A stretch of DNA of 64,000 nucleotides from Sandaracinaceae bacterium (GCA_016706685.1 JADJJE010000056.1:1-64000); one strand, 5' to 3'. Positions 49,391-57,459 are shown, numbered from the stretch's first letter. A program made the numbers and translations. The notes: generated by a model not told the origin, from the sequence alone.

Positions 49391-50422
49391 TCAACCGACC
49401 GGACGCGCTTCCCCGACCGAGCACGCGTGCAGGAACGCCGCGGCGGTGAGCGGAGAGGTGGCATCCAGGCCCAGCCAGTGCGCCAGGCGGTGGGCAGGCT
49501 CCTCGGCGGCAGCCAGCAGCGCCGCGTCGGCGTCCACGCCATCCTGCATGCCCACGCGATCCACGAACGTCCGCAGCGAGCGCGGCACGGCGTCGCTGGC
49601 GAACAGCAAGCTGGGGTGGGCCAGGCCGGCACCCGGAGCCTGTCGGAGCGCCTCGGTCCACTGGGGCACTTCGCCCGCAGTGAACAGGGCATACCCAACG
49701 GCACCAACCGGCAGCCCGTGCGCGAGGGCGCCGCGGGTGTGCCCGGCGCTGCCCGCCGCCAGCGCTTCGAGCTCCAGCAGCGCGTCCAGCGCCTCACGAA
49801 ACCACGGGGCGCTCAGCGCCGTGATCGGCTGCTCGGCGCCCGTCGCGCGCAGCGCCTGCCAGACCCGCGTGATCTGCGCCCGGCTGCCCGCGCACACCTG
49901 CGTGGCCCCAATCAGCCACGGGCGCTCGTGCAGCCACGCATCCAGCGTGTCGTCCCCGGGGGCCGGCTGATCCGCGTCTACGCGCACCTCGAGCAGCATG
50001 GCCGCGCACAGATCGCTGAACCCCAGCGTCACCTTGTGGAGCGCCGCCACCGCCACCGGTACGGGCGCGCGTGTGCAGAGCGCCAGCAACGGCGCGAGGC
50101 GCACCCCCGCGCTGATGCGCCGCAGCGTGCGTGCCAGCGTGTCGGGCCGCTCCGCGTCGAAGGCCGACAGCGCCGCCAGCAGCATGGGCCACGTGGCATG
50201 CAGCTGGGCCAGCGCCGCCACGTTGCAGGGCAGGCCGCTCGCGTCGCGCGCATCGCCGAACGGGCGCAGTTCTTCGCGCCGTGGCGTGGTGGCGTAGCGG
50301 GGAGATGCCTGCTCACCGAGCGGGCGTCCCTGCTCGTCGGGCCACGAGCGCGCGGCGCCGCCCAGCAGCCAGGCGACCACGCCGTCGGTGGTTGCGGCGG
50401 GGAGCAAGCCGCTGACGCTCAC
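49391..50422 (-). CDS. Hypothetical protein, 343 aa
   Basis: 343 residues, alanine/leucine-rich and mostly helical, no signal peptide. No motif recognised; there are conserved-looking segments WLLGGAARSWPDEQG and LHERPWLIGATQVCAG. Its start overlaps the stop of the Tat-exported protein by 4 bp, so the two are coupled; it may help fold, tether or process that protein. Confidence 0.55.
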   Translation of the reverse strand: MSVSGLLPAATTDGVVAWLLGGAARSWPDEQGRPLGEQASPRYATTPRREELRPFGDARDASGLPCNVAALAQLHATWPMLLAALSAFDAERPDTLARTLRRISAGVRLAPLLALCTRAPVPVAVAALHKVTLGFSDLCAAMLLEVRVDADQPAPGDDTLDAWLHERPWLIGATQVCAGSRAQITRVWQALRATGAEQPITALSAPWFREALDALLELEALAAGSAGHTRGALAHGLPVGAVGYALFTAGEVPQWTEALRQAPGAGLAHPSLLFASDAVPRSLRTFVDRVGMQDGVDADAALLAAAEEPAHRLAHWLGLDATSPLTAAAFLHACSVGEARPVG

Positions 50423-50931
50423 CGTCGAACGTTCAGCGTCAGCTGTCCCGTCAGCCCGGCCAGCGCCGCGAGCGCCGCCCGGTCAGCCTCGGGTCCCGTG
50501 CCTGCTTGGTCCCTCAGCTGCGTGCGGAGCGTGAGCGGCACGTGCCCCATCGCATAGGCCGGCCACTCACCCGTGAACGTGTCGTAGGCCAGCTCTCCGC
50601 CGGCGGGGATCACGACGCGCCGGCCCAAGCGAAACCCAGCCCGCGAGCGACGCTGGAACGCGAGCCCCTCGGACTGCAGCTCGACGTCTTGCTGCCCCTC
50701 GGGGCCCATGTCGATGAGCGCGAAGACACGCAGGGCGGTGGCCGGCAGCTCCACGCCAACACCCACGGGACCGCGCAGGTGGAGGGTGACGTGCAGCGCC
50801 GGCAGCGCCACCTCCCAGCGCGGGGTGAGCACCAGCACCTCGTCCGCCCCCGCGAGCGAAGGCAGCCACAGGGCCGCGAGCCCAACCCCCGTCGCGCGCA
50901 CGAAGCCGCGTCGCGTGAAGACGTCACTCAT
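50419..50931 (-). CDS. Tat-exported protein of unknown function
   Basis: 170 residues from ATG 50931. A twin-arginine signal TRRGFVRATGVG is followed by a hydrophobic stretch and a cleavage site near LAGADE. The mature part (~140 aa) is beta-rich (VEVALPALHVTLHLRG..., ending LTGQLTLNVRR), possibly cofactor-binding given Tat export. Coupled to the 343-aa gene. Divergent from the exported protein gene at 51026. Confidence 0.65.
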   Translation of the reverse strand: MSDVFTRRGFVRATGVGLAALWLPSLAGADEVLVLTPRWEVALPALHVTLHLRGPVGVGVELPATALRVFALIDMGPEGQQDVELQSEGLAFQRRSRAGFRLGRRVVIPAGGELAYDTFTGEWPAYAMGHVPLTLRTQLRDQAGTGPEADRAALAALAGLTGQLTLNVRR

Positions 50932-51025
50932 CCCCACAGGATACCGAGCGACTGGCCAGCAGCCTCCCCCCGAGGCGAAAAAGATCCTGTCGATCATTCT
51001 CGCCTCTCGCGCGTACAACCAGCGG

Positions 51026-51766
51026 ATGGCCCACACGGCACTCACCCACGACAGCCGGCGCCTCGTGTGCTCGGTGGGCCTCGCCCTGCTGGGGCTGGCC
51101 GTGCTGCTACCGGCAGCCCACGCCAGCGCCTACGGAGAGGCGGTGGCAGCGGCCAGACGGCCCCGTGAGCCCCCGCCGTCCTACGCGCGCCAGGTGCACG
51201 TTCAGGTGGACGAGCTCGAGTGGAAGGCGCACGAGTGCGCGAGCCAGACCGAGACGCGCGCCGCGAGCGTGCGCCTCACCGTGGTGGTGTTTCCGGATGG
51301 CCAGTGGTCCGCGACCCTCGACCCGACGCGGCGGCTCACCGCGCCCGGCGCGCGTGGCAGCACGCCGCTCGAGCGCTGCTTCATCGGATACCTCGAGAGC
51401 GCGCTCGGCGCCCAGCTCCCTGCCCCACCCGGCCCCCGGCGGGGGGCGCGCGTGACGCACCGCTATCGCCTGCCCGTGGCCGCCAACGCCTCCCAGGCGC
51501 GCGCCATCGCCCGCGCCGTGCAGCGTCACACCGAGGCCCTCACCGGCTGCATCCCGGACCGCTCGCTCTCGCCGCGGGTGGACTACCAGCTCCTCCCCAA
51601 CGGCAACCTCAACGTGGTGTACGTGGACGGAGTGGCCGAGGCCGGCTTCTCGGATGCGCTGGTGTGCCTGCGGAACGAAGCGGCTAACATCCGCGGCCTG
51701 CCCACGTACGTGACGTACACGGGCTCGCTGACGCTGGCCCCTGCGCCACCACCCTCTCCTCGCTGA
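51026..51766 (+). CDS. Exported protein with two internally similar halves
   Basis: 246 residues from ATG 51026. Signal peptide to about residue 40 (LLGLAVLLPAAHASA). The mature protein has two related ~90-aa parts, each with a strand-rich core and a C-x4-L-like cysteine (RLTVVVFPDGQW... ERCFIGYLESAL and VDYQLLPNGNLNVVYVDG... LVCLRNEAANI). This resembles the TonB-C/AgmX C-terminal-like modules common in myxobacteria. Unknown role; upstream of the diheme-type lipoprotein by 13 bp. Confidence 0.55.
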   Translation: MAHTALTHDSRRLVCSVGLALLGLAVLLPAAHASAYGEAVAAARRPREPPPSYARQVHVQVDELEWKAHECASQTETRAASVRLTVVVFPDGQWSATLDPTRRLTAPGARGSTPLERCFIGYLESALGAQLPAPPGPRRGARVTHRYRLPVAANASQARAIARAVQRHTEALTGCIPDRSLSPRVDYQLLPNGNLNVVYVDGVAEAGFSDALVCLRNEAANIRGLPTYVTYTGSLTLAPAPPPSPR

Positions 51767-51779
51767 AGCTCGCCTCCCC

Positions 51780-52265
51780 ATGCCCACCTCTCGTGCGCCG
51801 CGCGCGCTGCCTTGGCTGTTTCTCGCATCCACCTGCCTGACCGGCTGCGCAGCGCCCGCGCGGGACGGCAGCGACACCGCCGAGGTCGAGGCCACCGCGC
51901 GACGCTGGTCCGAGCTGGATCACGACGCGCGCATGGCGGTGATGAGCACCGAGGTCATGCCCGCCGCCCGCCGGCTCTTCCAGGGCTTCGACGCCGAGCG
52001 CTACAGCAGCGTGAGCTGCGGCACGTGCCACGGCGAAGCGAGCGCCGCGCGTCACGAGTACGCCATGCCCAACCCAGACCTGTACCCCCTGTTCCCCACA
52101 GGGACGCCACAGCAAGCCGCCATGGTGCAAGAGCACCCCGAGATGGTGCGCTTCATGCACAACCACTTGCTCCCCGAGATGCAGTCCATCTTGGGCGCGG
52201 ACGCGTACGACCCCGAGACCCAGACGGGCTTCTCGTGCTTCTCGTGCCACCCGCGCGGCGAGTAG
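51780..52265 (+). CDS. Lipoprotein with two CXXCH heme-binding motifs
   Basis: 161 residues. Lipobox LTGC (Cys23) in the signal peptide. Two covalent heme sites, CGTCH (80-84) and CFSCH (153-157), and a run of methionines and histidines (MVQEHPEMVRFMHNH) that may offer distal ligands. It probably carries electrons in the periplasm or outer membrane as a lipid-anchored diheme cytochrome. Coupled in position to the exported protein upstream and the phosphoesterase downstream. Confidence 0.8.
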   Translation: MPTSRAPRALPWLFLASTCLTGCAAPARDGSDTAEVEATARRWSELDHDARMAVMSTEVMPAARRLFQGFDAERYSSVSCGTCHGEASAARHEYAMPNPDLYPLFPTGTPQQAAMVQEHPEMVRFMHNHLLPEMQSILGADAYDPETQTGFSCFSCHPRGE

Positions 52266-52279
52266 CGCACACTCGGGGC

Positions 52280-53074
52280 ATGCTCGCCTGGGCCACCGAC
52301 GTTCACCTCGACTTCCTGGAGGCCCCCGAGCGCCGGGCCTTCGCCGAGCGCCTTGCCGCCACCGGCTGCGAGGCCGTGCTGCTGACCGGAGACATCTCGG
52401 ACCAGCGCGCCCTGGGCAGGCACCTCGTGGAGGTGGCAGAGACCGCAGGGGTGCCCGTGTTCTTCGTGCTGGGGAACCACGACTACTATCACGGCTCGGT
52501 GGTGAGCGGCCGTGACCTGGCGCGCGCGGTCTGCCAGCAAGTGCCGCAGCTGACTTGGCTGCACGTCGCCGGAGTGGTGCCGCTGCGGCCCGGCGTGGCC
52601 CTGGTGGGTGTCGACGGCTGGGGCGATGCACGCCTCGGCGCGCCGGACACCACACCCATCCTGTTGAACGACTTCCGCTTGATCGAGGAGCTGGCGTGGA
52701 AGCCCACGCCCGCGCGCAACGCGTTGCTGCGCGAGCTGGGGGACGAGAGCGCGGCAACGCTGGCCACCACACTGCACGAGGCGCTGCGCGAGCACACGCG
52801 CGTGATCGTAGCCACGCACATCCCGCCTTTTGCCGAGGCCTGCTGGCACGAGGGCGCGCTGTCCAACGATGACTGGCTGCCGTTCTTCACGTGCGACGCC
52901 GTGGGGCAGGTGCTGCTGCGTGCAGCCGAGGCGCACCCCGGCAAGCAGCTCGAGGTCTACTGCGGCCACACGCACTCGCCGGGAGTGGCCGAGCTGCGAC
53001 CCAACCTGGTGGTCTACACAGGCGGCGCCCGCTACGGGCACCCCGACGTGGCGGGCCGCATCGCGCTCCTCTGA
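52280..53074 (+). CDS. Calcineurin-like metallophosphoesterase
   Basis: 264 residues from ATG 52280. The five metallophosphoesterase motifs are present: ATDVHLD (DxH), LLTGDISD (GDxxD), VLGNHDYYHG (GNHD), ATHIPPF (H) and CGHTHSP (GHxH). The substrate (protein, nucleotide or phosphodiester) is not evident. No signal peptide. Fourteen bp after the diheme lipoprotein gene. Confidence 0.88.
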   Translation: MLAWATDVHLDFLEAPERRAFAERLAATGCEAVLLTGDISDQRALGRHLVEVAETAGVPVFFVLGNHDYYHGSVVSGRDLARAVCQQVPQLTWLHVAGVVPLRPGVALVGVDGWGDARLGAPDTTPILLNDFRLIEELAWKPTPARNALLRELGDESAATLATTLHEALREHTRVIVATHIPPFAEACWHEGALSNDDWLPFFTCDAVGQVLLRAAEAHPGKQLEVYCGHTHSPGVAELRPNLVVYTGGARYGHPDVAGRIALL

Positions 53075-53127
53075 GTGACTGCAAGGAAAGGAGGCCATTG
53101 CGGGGAAGCGCATAGCCCCGTTTGCGG

Positions 53128-53133
53128 TATAAT
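53128..53133 (+). promoter_or_regulatory. Probable -10 element of the HTH gene
   Basis: Consensus TATAAT nine bases before the ATG at 53143 in otherwise GC-rich DNA. No good -35 is at the right distance (TTGCGG at 53098 is 24 bp away), so an activator may be needed. The transcript would be leaderless or nearly so. Confidence 0.4.
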
Positions 53134-53142
53134 CCATCCCGA

Positions 53143-53709
53143 ATGGCAACCACCTCACGGGACCTGCTGACGGCGGCGGACGTTGCTCGTTGTTGCCGCG
53201 TGGACATCAAGACCATCCATAACTGGACCAGCCGTGGTGAGCTCCCGCACTTCCGCACGCCTGGCCGGCACCTGCGCTTTCGGCGTGCCGATGTACTCGA
53301 TTTCCTTCGTCATTACGGCTATCCGGTGCCCGCCTGGCTGCACAGTGGGCCCCCGAGCGTGGCCCTCTTGGGGCCGGCGACACAGCTCGCGGCGCTGCAG
53401 CCCACCCTCGCCGAGGACTTCACCCTGTCCCTCTATAGCGAGCCCTGTGGGTTCCTGCTCGCCATGGGGGCTGCCCCACCCGATGCGGCCGTGCTGCTCT
53501 CGATACAGACGCCTCCGTGTCCCCCGCCCTTGCTGGTGCGCGTGCTACGGGCCCACGCCGGGACGGAGCACACCCGCCTGGTCACGATCGGCCCACCCGA
53601 GAGCAACGGCCTCGATCTGGGTGCCTCGGCGCACCTGCCCTCCCTCGAGGCAGGCTCCCTGCGTCTCACGCTGACGGCGCTGCTGGGCACGCGGCGGATC
53701 ACTTCGTAG
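53143..53709 (+). CDS. MerR/excisionase-type HTH protein
   Basis: 188 residues from ATG 53143. Residues 8-60 form a MerR-like/HTH_17 DNA-binding helix-turn-helix (LLTAADVARCCRVDIKTIHNWTSRG, then wing HFRTPGRHLRFRRADVLDFL). The C-terminal ~120 residues, VALLGPATQLAALQP... to the end, are an alternating alpha/beta, receiver-like domain without the full acidic pocket. It is transcribed toward the ribosomal operon. Confidence 0.8.
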   Translation: MATTSRDLLTAADVARCCRVDIKTIHNWTSRGELPHFRTPGRHLRFRRADVLDFLRHYGYPVPAWLHSGPPSVALLGPATQLAALQPTLAEDFTLSLYSEPCGFLLAMGAAPPDAAVLLSIQTPPCPPPLLVRVLRAHAGTEHTRLVTIGPPESNGLDLGASAHLPSLEAGSLRLTLTALLGTRRITS

Positions 53710-53794
53710 CTGGCGCCCGCCGCCGTTCTCCGCTATAGAGCGCCTCCTTTCCTCGCTCCGGCACAGGGCCGGGGCCGATTGCCCAGGAGGAAAC

Positions 53795-54328
53795 ATGACC
53801 AGTGCAGCAGCGGCACCCACACGGTGGGCCCGCGAATACGAGACGATTTACATCCTCCGTCCCAACGTGGACAGCGCCGAGGCCGAGAAGGTCGCCACGC
53901 GCGTTCGCGAAGTCATGGGCCGCCTCAACGCGACCCTGACCAAGGTGGACACCTGGGGCAAGCGCCGCATGGCGTACCCCATCCAGAAGCACACCCGCGG
54001 TATCTACGTATACCTGCGCTACGTGGGCTTCGGCGACATCGTGGCCGAGCTGGAGCGCAACCTGCGCCTGCTCGACGCCGTCATGCGCTTCCAGACCATC
54101 GTGCTGGCCGACAAGATCGACCCGGCCTCGGTGACCGTGGACGCCGCCGAGGTGGAGTTCGAGACCATCCAGCAGAGCGAGGACGAGCCCGAGCTGACGT
54201 TCGCGCAGCGCCTGGGCCTCGAGGAACGCGCCCGTCGCGACGACCGTGAGATGGACGTCCCCGAGGACGACGCGGACGAGCCCGAGGACGCCGCGAGCAC
54301 CGACGACAACGAAGATGAGGAGGCCTGA
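53795..54328 (+). CDS. rpsF: 30S ribosomal protein bS6
   Basis: 177 residues: a normal S6 domain (REYETIYILRPNVDSAEAEKV, WGKRRMAYPIQKHTRGIYVYLRYVG) followed by an acidic tail of about 60 residues (EDDADEPEDAASTDDNEDEEA). A strong AGGAGG lies just before the start codon. S6 pairs with S18 in the platform of the small subunit; the acidic tail faces the Gly/Arg-rich extension of S18 in the next gene. Confidence 0.96.
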   Translation: MTSAAAAPTRWAREYETIYILRPNVDSAEAEKVATRVREVMGRLNATLTKVDTWGKRRMAYPIQKHTRGIYVYLRYVGFGDIVAELERNLRLLDAVMRFQTIVLADKIDPASVTVDAAEVEFETIQQSEDEPELTFAQRLGLEERARRDDREMDVPEDDADEPEDAASTDDNEDEEA

Positions 54329-54329
54329 G

Positions 54330-54722
54330 ATGAACGACAACGACGACAACCAGATCGACGGCGGCTCGTCTGATGCCCTCGGAGCGCGTCGGCGTCGCAG
54401 CGGCGGCGGCGGTGGTGGTGGTGGTGGCGGCAACGACCGTGGCGACCGCGGCGACCGCAACATGGGTGGCGGCATGGGCGGCGGTCTGAACGGCCCCGGC
54501 GGCCCCGGCGGCCGCAGCAAGCGCTCGCCCGCCTTCTCCGGCGAAGAAGCCCAGAGCTTCGACTACAAGGACCCGCAGCAGCTGAAGTACTTCATCAGCG
54601 ACCGCGGCAAGATCACCCCCCGCCGAGTGAGCGGTCTCTCCGCGAAGCAGCAGCGCGCCCTCACCCTCGCGGTGAAGCGCGCCCGCAATATCGCCCTCCT
54701 GCCCTACACCGACTCGAAGTGA
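54330..54722 (+). CDS. rpsR: 30S ribosomal protein bS18 with Gly/Arg-rich N-terminal extension
   Basis: 130 residues; the S18 domain is the last ~70 residues (FDYKDPQQLKYFISDRGKITPRRVSGLSAKQQRALTLAVKRARNIALLPYT). The preceding 60 residues, with RRRRSGGGGGGGGGG, GDRGDRNMGGGMGGG and GGPGGPGG, are unlike the usual 75-aa protein. Start ATG 54330 begins one base after the rpsF stop. The extension has Arg/Gly-rich RNA-binding character. Confidence 0.93.
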   Translation: MNDNDDNQIDGGSSDALGARRRRSGGGGGGGGGGNDRGDRGDRNMGGGMGGGLNGPGGPGGRSKRSPAFSGEEAQSFDYKDPQQLKYFISDRGKITPRRVSGLSAKQQRALTLAVKRARNIALLPYTDSK

Positions 54723-54729
54723 GGCTCTG

Positions 54730-55191
54730 ATGGCATCGAACGTACAGGTTGTGTTGAAGAGCGAGGTCGAGCACCTCGGAAGCTTCGGTCAGATCGTCAA
54801 GGTGCGTCGCGGCTACGCGCGCAACTTCCTCATCCCGCGTGGGCTCGCCGTCATGGCGACCCGCGCCACGATGAAGCAGGCCGAGCACGAGCGCGCCATG
54901 GCCGAGAAGAAGGCCCAGAAGCTCCGCGAAGAGCAGGAGAAGATGGCGGAGAGCCTCAAGGGCGTCGTCATCATGGTGGCCAAGGAAGCCAGCCCCGACG
55001 GCAAGCTGTTCGGGTCCGTCACGGCGCAGGACGTCGCCGAGGCGCTCGAGCGCAAGGAGATCCGCATCGACAAGCGCAAGCTGGTCATGCCGGACGAGGC
55101 CATCAAGGACGTCGGGTCCTACATGGTCGAGATCAAGTTCGCCTACGGCGTGCGCGCCCAGGTGAAGCTCGAGGTCAAGACGCGCTCCTGA
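54730..55191 (+). CDS. rplI: 50S ribosomal protein bL9
   Basis: 153 residues with the full N domain (VVLKSEVEHLGSFGQIVKVRRGYARNFLIPRGLAV), the long connecting helix and the C domain (GKLFGSVTAQDVAEAL, RIDKRKLVM). Last gene of rpsF-rpsR-rplI; a strong terminator follows. Confidence 0.96.
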   Translation: MASNVQVVLKSEVEHLGSFGQIVKVRRGYARNFLIPRGLAVMATRATMKQAEHERAMAEKKAQKLREEQEKMAESLKGVVIMVAKEASPDGKLFGSVTAQDVAEALERKEIRIDKRKLVMPDEAIKDVGSYMVEIKFAYGVRAQVKLEVKTRS

Positions 55192-55215
55192 GCGAACGTC
55201 TCTGACGAGATGAGA

Positions 55216-55250
55216 GAGCGAGCCTGGAAACGGGCTCGCTCTTTTGTTTT
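55216..55250 (+). terminator. Intrinsic terminator of the ribosomal operon
   Basis: GAGCGAGCC (55216-55224) pairs perfectly with GGCTCGCTC (55233-55241) around an 8-base loop, followed by TTTTGTTTT. Classic Rho-independent terminator. Confidence 0.93.
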
Positions 55251-55255
55251 GGAAA

Positions 55256-55282
55256 TGGGCACCCACGGCTTCAGCCTGAGGG
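55256..55282. repeat. Degenerate copy of the element end
   Basis: TGGGCACCC, then CGGCT and AGCC separated by a short loop, aligns with the left end of the element at 55331 with several mismatches. Orientation is the same as the left end. It probably marks an older or partial copy of the element; the 48 bp between the copies hold no gene. Confidence 0.55.
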
Positions 55283-55330
55283 TTCAACACATCTTGCTAG
55301 GGGACCGTCTCGCCTTGCGGCAAGGTTCTA

Positions 55331-55369
55331 TGGGCACCCCCGGCTGGAAGCCGGGGGCAGCAGACCAGG
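55331..55369 (+). repeat. Left terminal inverted repeat with internal hairpin
   Basis: Starts TGGGCACCCCCGG and contains a 9-bp stem/3-nt loop hairpin at 55338-55358. One mismatch to the right end. Confidence 0.9.
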
Positions 55370-55384
55370 CCTGGACCTGCTGAA

Positions 55385-55525
55385 AGTCCGCCCTTGGGCG
55401 GACTGCCTGTTCGACAACAGGGTGTGTTCTACCAAGGGTGGCCGGGCGCAGTGTCTGAGTACCCTCAGTAGGGCAAACCCTGCTGGTAGCCACGTAGTCC
55501 GCCGCCGAAAGGCGGGGGACTTTAT
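55385..55525 (+). ncRNA. Candidate structured RNA inside the element
   Basis: Successive perfect or near-perfect stems on the plus strand: AGTCCGCCC/GGGCGGACT (55385-55404, TT loop), CCTGTT/AACAGG with a CGAC tetraloop (55406-55421), a CAGTAGGG/CCCTGCTG stem with a CAAA loop near 55467-55485, and AGTCC-GCC/GGC-GGACT with a GAAA tetraloop near 55496-55521. The order and tetraloops suggest a folded RNA. I suspect relation to HEARO/omega-type RNAs of IS200/IS605 elements, but that is a guess to be tested. A promoter is not evident. Confidence 0.45.
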
Positions 55526-55537
55526 GCTCATCAGCCA

Positions 55538-55576
55538 CCTGGTTTGCTGCCCCCGGCTTCCAGCCGGGGGTGCCCA
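55538..55576 (-). repeat. Right terminal inverted repeat with internal hairpin
   Basis: Reverse complement of the left end except for one base (TTTGC against TCTGC). It has the same internal hairpin. Confidence 0.9.
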
Positions 55577-55610
55577 AAAGAGGCTTGAAACTCAGTTCCC
55601 CGGGGCAACC

Positions 55611-56192
55611 TCAGGCGCTCGACACCTGCGCGGTCATGCGGCCCGGGTCGATGCCCAAGGCCGCCAGCGCTGCCGTCCAGCGCTCGTCCACGGGGGTGGA
55701 GAAGATCAGGTCGAGGTCCAAGTCGGCCGGGATCCACGAGCCCTGCTGCATCTCGCGCTCGAGCTGCCCGGCGGACCAGCCCGAGTAGCCCAGCAGCATG
55801 ACGCCGCGGCCGGGACCGTCACCGTGGGCCATTTGCTCCAGCACGCCCAGGGATGCCGTGAACGCCAGGCGCTCACCGATGACCAGGGCGCGGTCCTCGT
55901 CGCCCTCGGCGGCCAGCGTGTCCTCGCGGTCGTAGACGATCCAGCCCGACTGCGGGGACACCGGGCCCCCCATGAGCACCGGCAGCGAGGTGGTCACCGT
56001 GCGCGGGATGTCCATCTGGTCGATGAGGGTGTCGAGCGCCACCCCGGCCAGCTTGTTGATGACGAAGCCGAAGCTGCCGCCCGCGTCATGGTCCACGACC
56101 AACACCACGCTGTGGTGAAAGAAGGGGCAGCTCAGCGAGGGAGCGGCGACCAAGAGCCCGGGGGCGATACCGGTGTTCACGTCCAGAACCAT
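55611..56192 (-). CDS. YqgE/AlgH family protein
   Basis: 193 residues from ATG 56192. GIAPGLLVAAPSLSCPFFHHSVVLVVDHDAGGSFGFVIN, VLMGGPVSPQSGWIVYD and LGYSGWSAGQLEREMQQGSWI are the DUF179 signatures. The family's role is unclear; the name comes from an effect on alginate expression in Pseudomonas. Divergent from the MpaB-like gene; the first base of the operator is 39 bp upstream of its ATG. Confidence 0.92.
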   Translation of the reverse strand: MVLDVNTGIAPGLLVAAPSLSCPFFHHSVVLVVDHDAGGSFGFVINKLAGVALDTLIDQMDIPRTVTTSLPVLMGGPVSPQSGWIVYDREDTLAAEGDEDRALVIGERLAFTASLGVLEQMAHGDGPGRGVMLLGYSGWSAGQLEREMQQGSWIPADLDLDLIFSTPVDERWTAALAALGIDPGRMTAQVSSA

Positions 56193-56230
56193 AGCAACCC
56201 CCGAAGACACCCGGCACTTGCCATTTTCAC

Positions 56231-56250
56231 AATTCACCGGTAGGTGAATT
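56231..56250. promoter_or_regulatory. Palindromic operator overlapping the ribosome site of the MpaB-like gene
   Basis: Perfect 8-bp arms AATTCACC and GGTGAATT around a GGTA centre, 3 bp before ATG 56254. The right arm contains the AGGTG ribosome-binding sequence. It lies between two divergent genes. It could be a repressor site (TetR-like in form) or an mRNA hairpin that masks the start. Confidence 0.6.
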
Positions 56251-56253
56251 GGT

Positions 56254-57459
56254 ATGCGCCAGTCTCCCGTCCATCTGACAGTCCCGAGTGAGGGCGAGTT
56301 CGTCGAGCGCTACGTCAACCGCGAGCAGGCACGCCGCACGTATGGACCCCTGGCCGACCGCTATGCGCGCTTCTACCTGGAAGCCGATCCCGTGGCCGAC
56401 GCCCTGGCCGACGCGATCGCCGAGCGTCGCGTGACGCGGGCACAGGTGGACTCGGCTCTGCGCAAGGGCCTGCCCAGCGTGAGCGACCCCGCCCCCGAGC
56501 TGCGCGCGTTCATCGAGGCCGTGGAGACGGTGCCCGCGTGGGTGGACTTCGCGCTGCTCAACGAGGGCGCCCGCGTGTACCAGCGCCTGGGGCCCGCGGC
56601 CATGTTCATCCTCAGCGCGTGGTCGCTGATGAACGGCTACCACTCGGCGCCAGCGGTGAAGCCGCTGATGTGGACGCGCCAGCTGGACAAGATGGCCCCG
56701 CGGCGGCTGGCCGAGACGGGCCGCTTCGTGATCGAGACCGTGGAAGAGGACGGGCTGCGGCGCTACCACGAGGGCTTCCGTATCGCCGCGCACGTGCGCG
56801 TGATGCACGCCACGGTGCGGCGCATGATCCTGGCGAGTGGCGACTGGAACACCGCCGCCTGGGGGTTGCCCATCAACCAGGCCGACATGGCGGGCACCAC
56901 GCTGGAATTCTCGGCGCTGGTGCTGCGCGGCGCGGACGCCATGGGCTTCCTGCTGAGCAAGCGCGACCAGCGCGCCATCATGCACCTGTGGCGCTACTCG
57001 GGGTACCTGAGCGGCGTGCACCCGGACCTGCTGGCGGAGCTCAGCTCGCTCGAGCGCACCGAGAACTTCACGAACCTGATCTACAGCATCCAGCCGGGCC
57101 CCGACGCGGACTCGCTGGCGCTGGCGGCTGCCCTGCGGCGTGTGCCGGCGTCGCGCTCGCGCAACGCGTGGGAGGATCGTCTGGCGGAGCTGGTGATGCG
57201 CTATCACGACGGGCTGACCTACGCGTTCAACGGCGACGAGATCGCGTCCTCGCTGAAGGTGCCGAACCCCGAGTGGCGGCACGTCATCCACCTGACGCGC
57301 GCCGTGATCAGACCGCTCGAGGTGCTGCGGCGGGTGACCCCAGGGATGAACCAGGCGGTCACGCAGCTGGGTCGCTACCTGTTCCGCGCCAACGTGGAGG
57401 GCATGCTGGCGGGCAAGGAGCCGGGCTTCGAGGCCAAGCGTGCGAGCGCGGCGGCCTGA
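56254..57459 (+). CDS. MpaB/rubber-oxygenase-family (DUF2236) heme oxygenase-like protein
   Basis: 401 residues. RIAAHVRVMHATVRRMILASG is the signature region of the ER-bound oxygenase mpaB/latex-clearing protein family, with the candidate heme-ligand histidine; GLPINQADMAGTTLEFSALVLRG and the C-terminal helical part agree. Family members oxidise isoprenoid chains or carry b-type heme. It is followed 3 bp later by an HpnE-like flavoprotein, suggesting isoprenoid work. No signal peptide. Confidence 0.85.
   Translation: MRQSPVHLTVPSEGEFVERYVNREQARRTYGPLADRYARFYLEADPVADALADAIAERRVTRAQVDSALRKGLPSVSDPAPELRAFIEAVETVPAWVDFALLNEGARVYQRLGPAAMFILSAWSLMNGYHSAPAVKPLMWTRQLDKMAPRRLAETGRFVIETVEEDGLRRYHEGFRIAAHVRVMHATVRRMILASGDWNTAAWGLPINQADMAGTTLEFSALVLRGADAMGFLLSKRDQRAIMHLWRYSGYLSGVHPDLLAELSSLERTENFTNLIYSIQPGPDADSLALAAALRRVPASRSRNAWEDRLAELVMRYHDGLTYAFNGDEIASSLKVPNPEWRHVIHLTRAVIRPLEVLRRVTPGMNQAVTQLGRYLFRANVEGMLAGKEPGFEAKRASAAA

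Larger units (their letters stand above)
55331..55576. mobile_element. 246-bp element bounded by 39-bp inverted repeats
   Basis: The ends 55331-55369 and 55538-55576 are inverted copies identical at 38 of 39 positions. Each also folds by itself into a 9-bp hairpin (CCCCCGGCT, loop GGA, AGCCGGGGG). The interior has no open frame and several perfect hairpins. No target duplication is visible. It looks like a miniature non-autonomous element or a structured-RNA-carrying unit of the kind left by IS200/IS605-type insertions; the family is not established. Confidence 0.7.
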
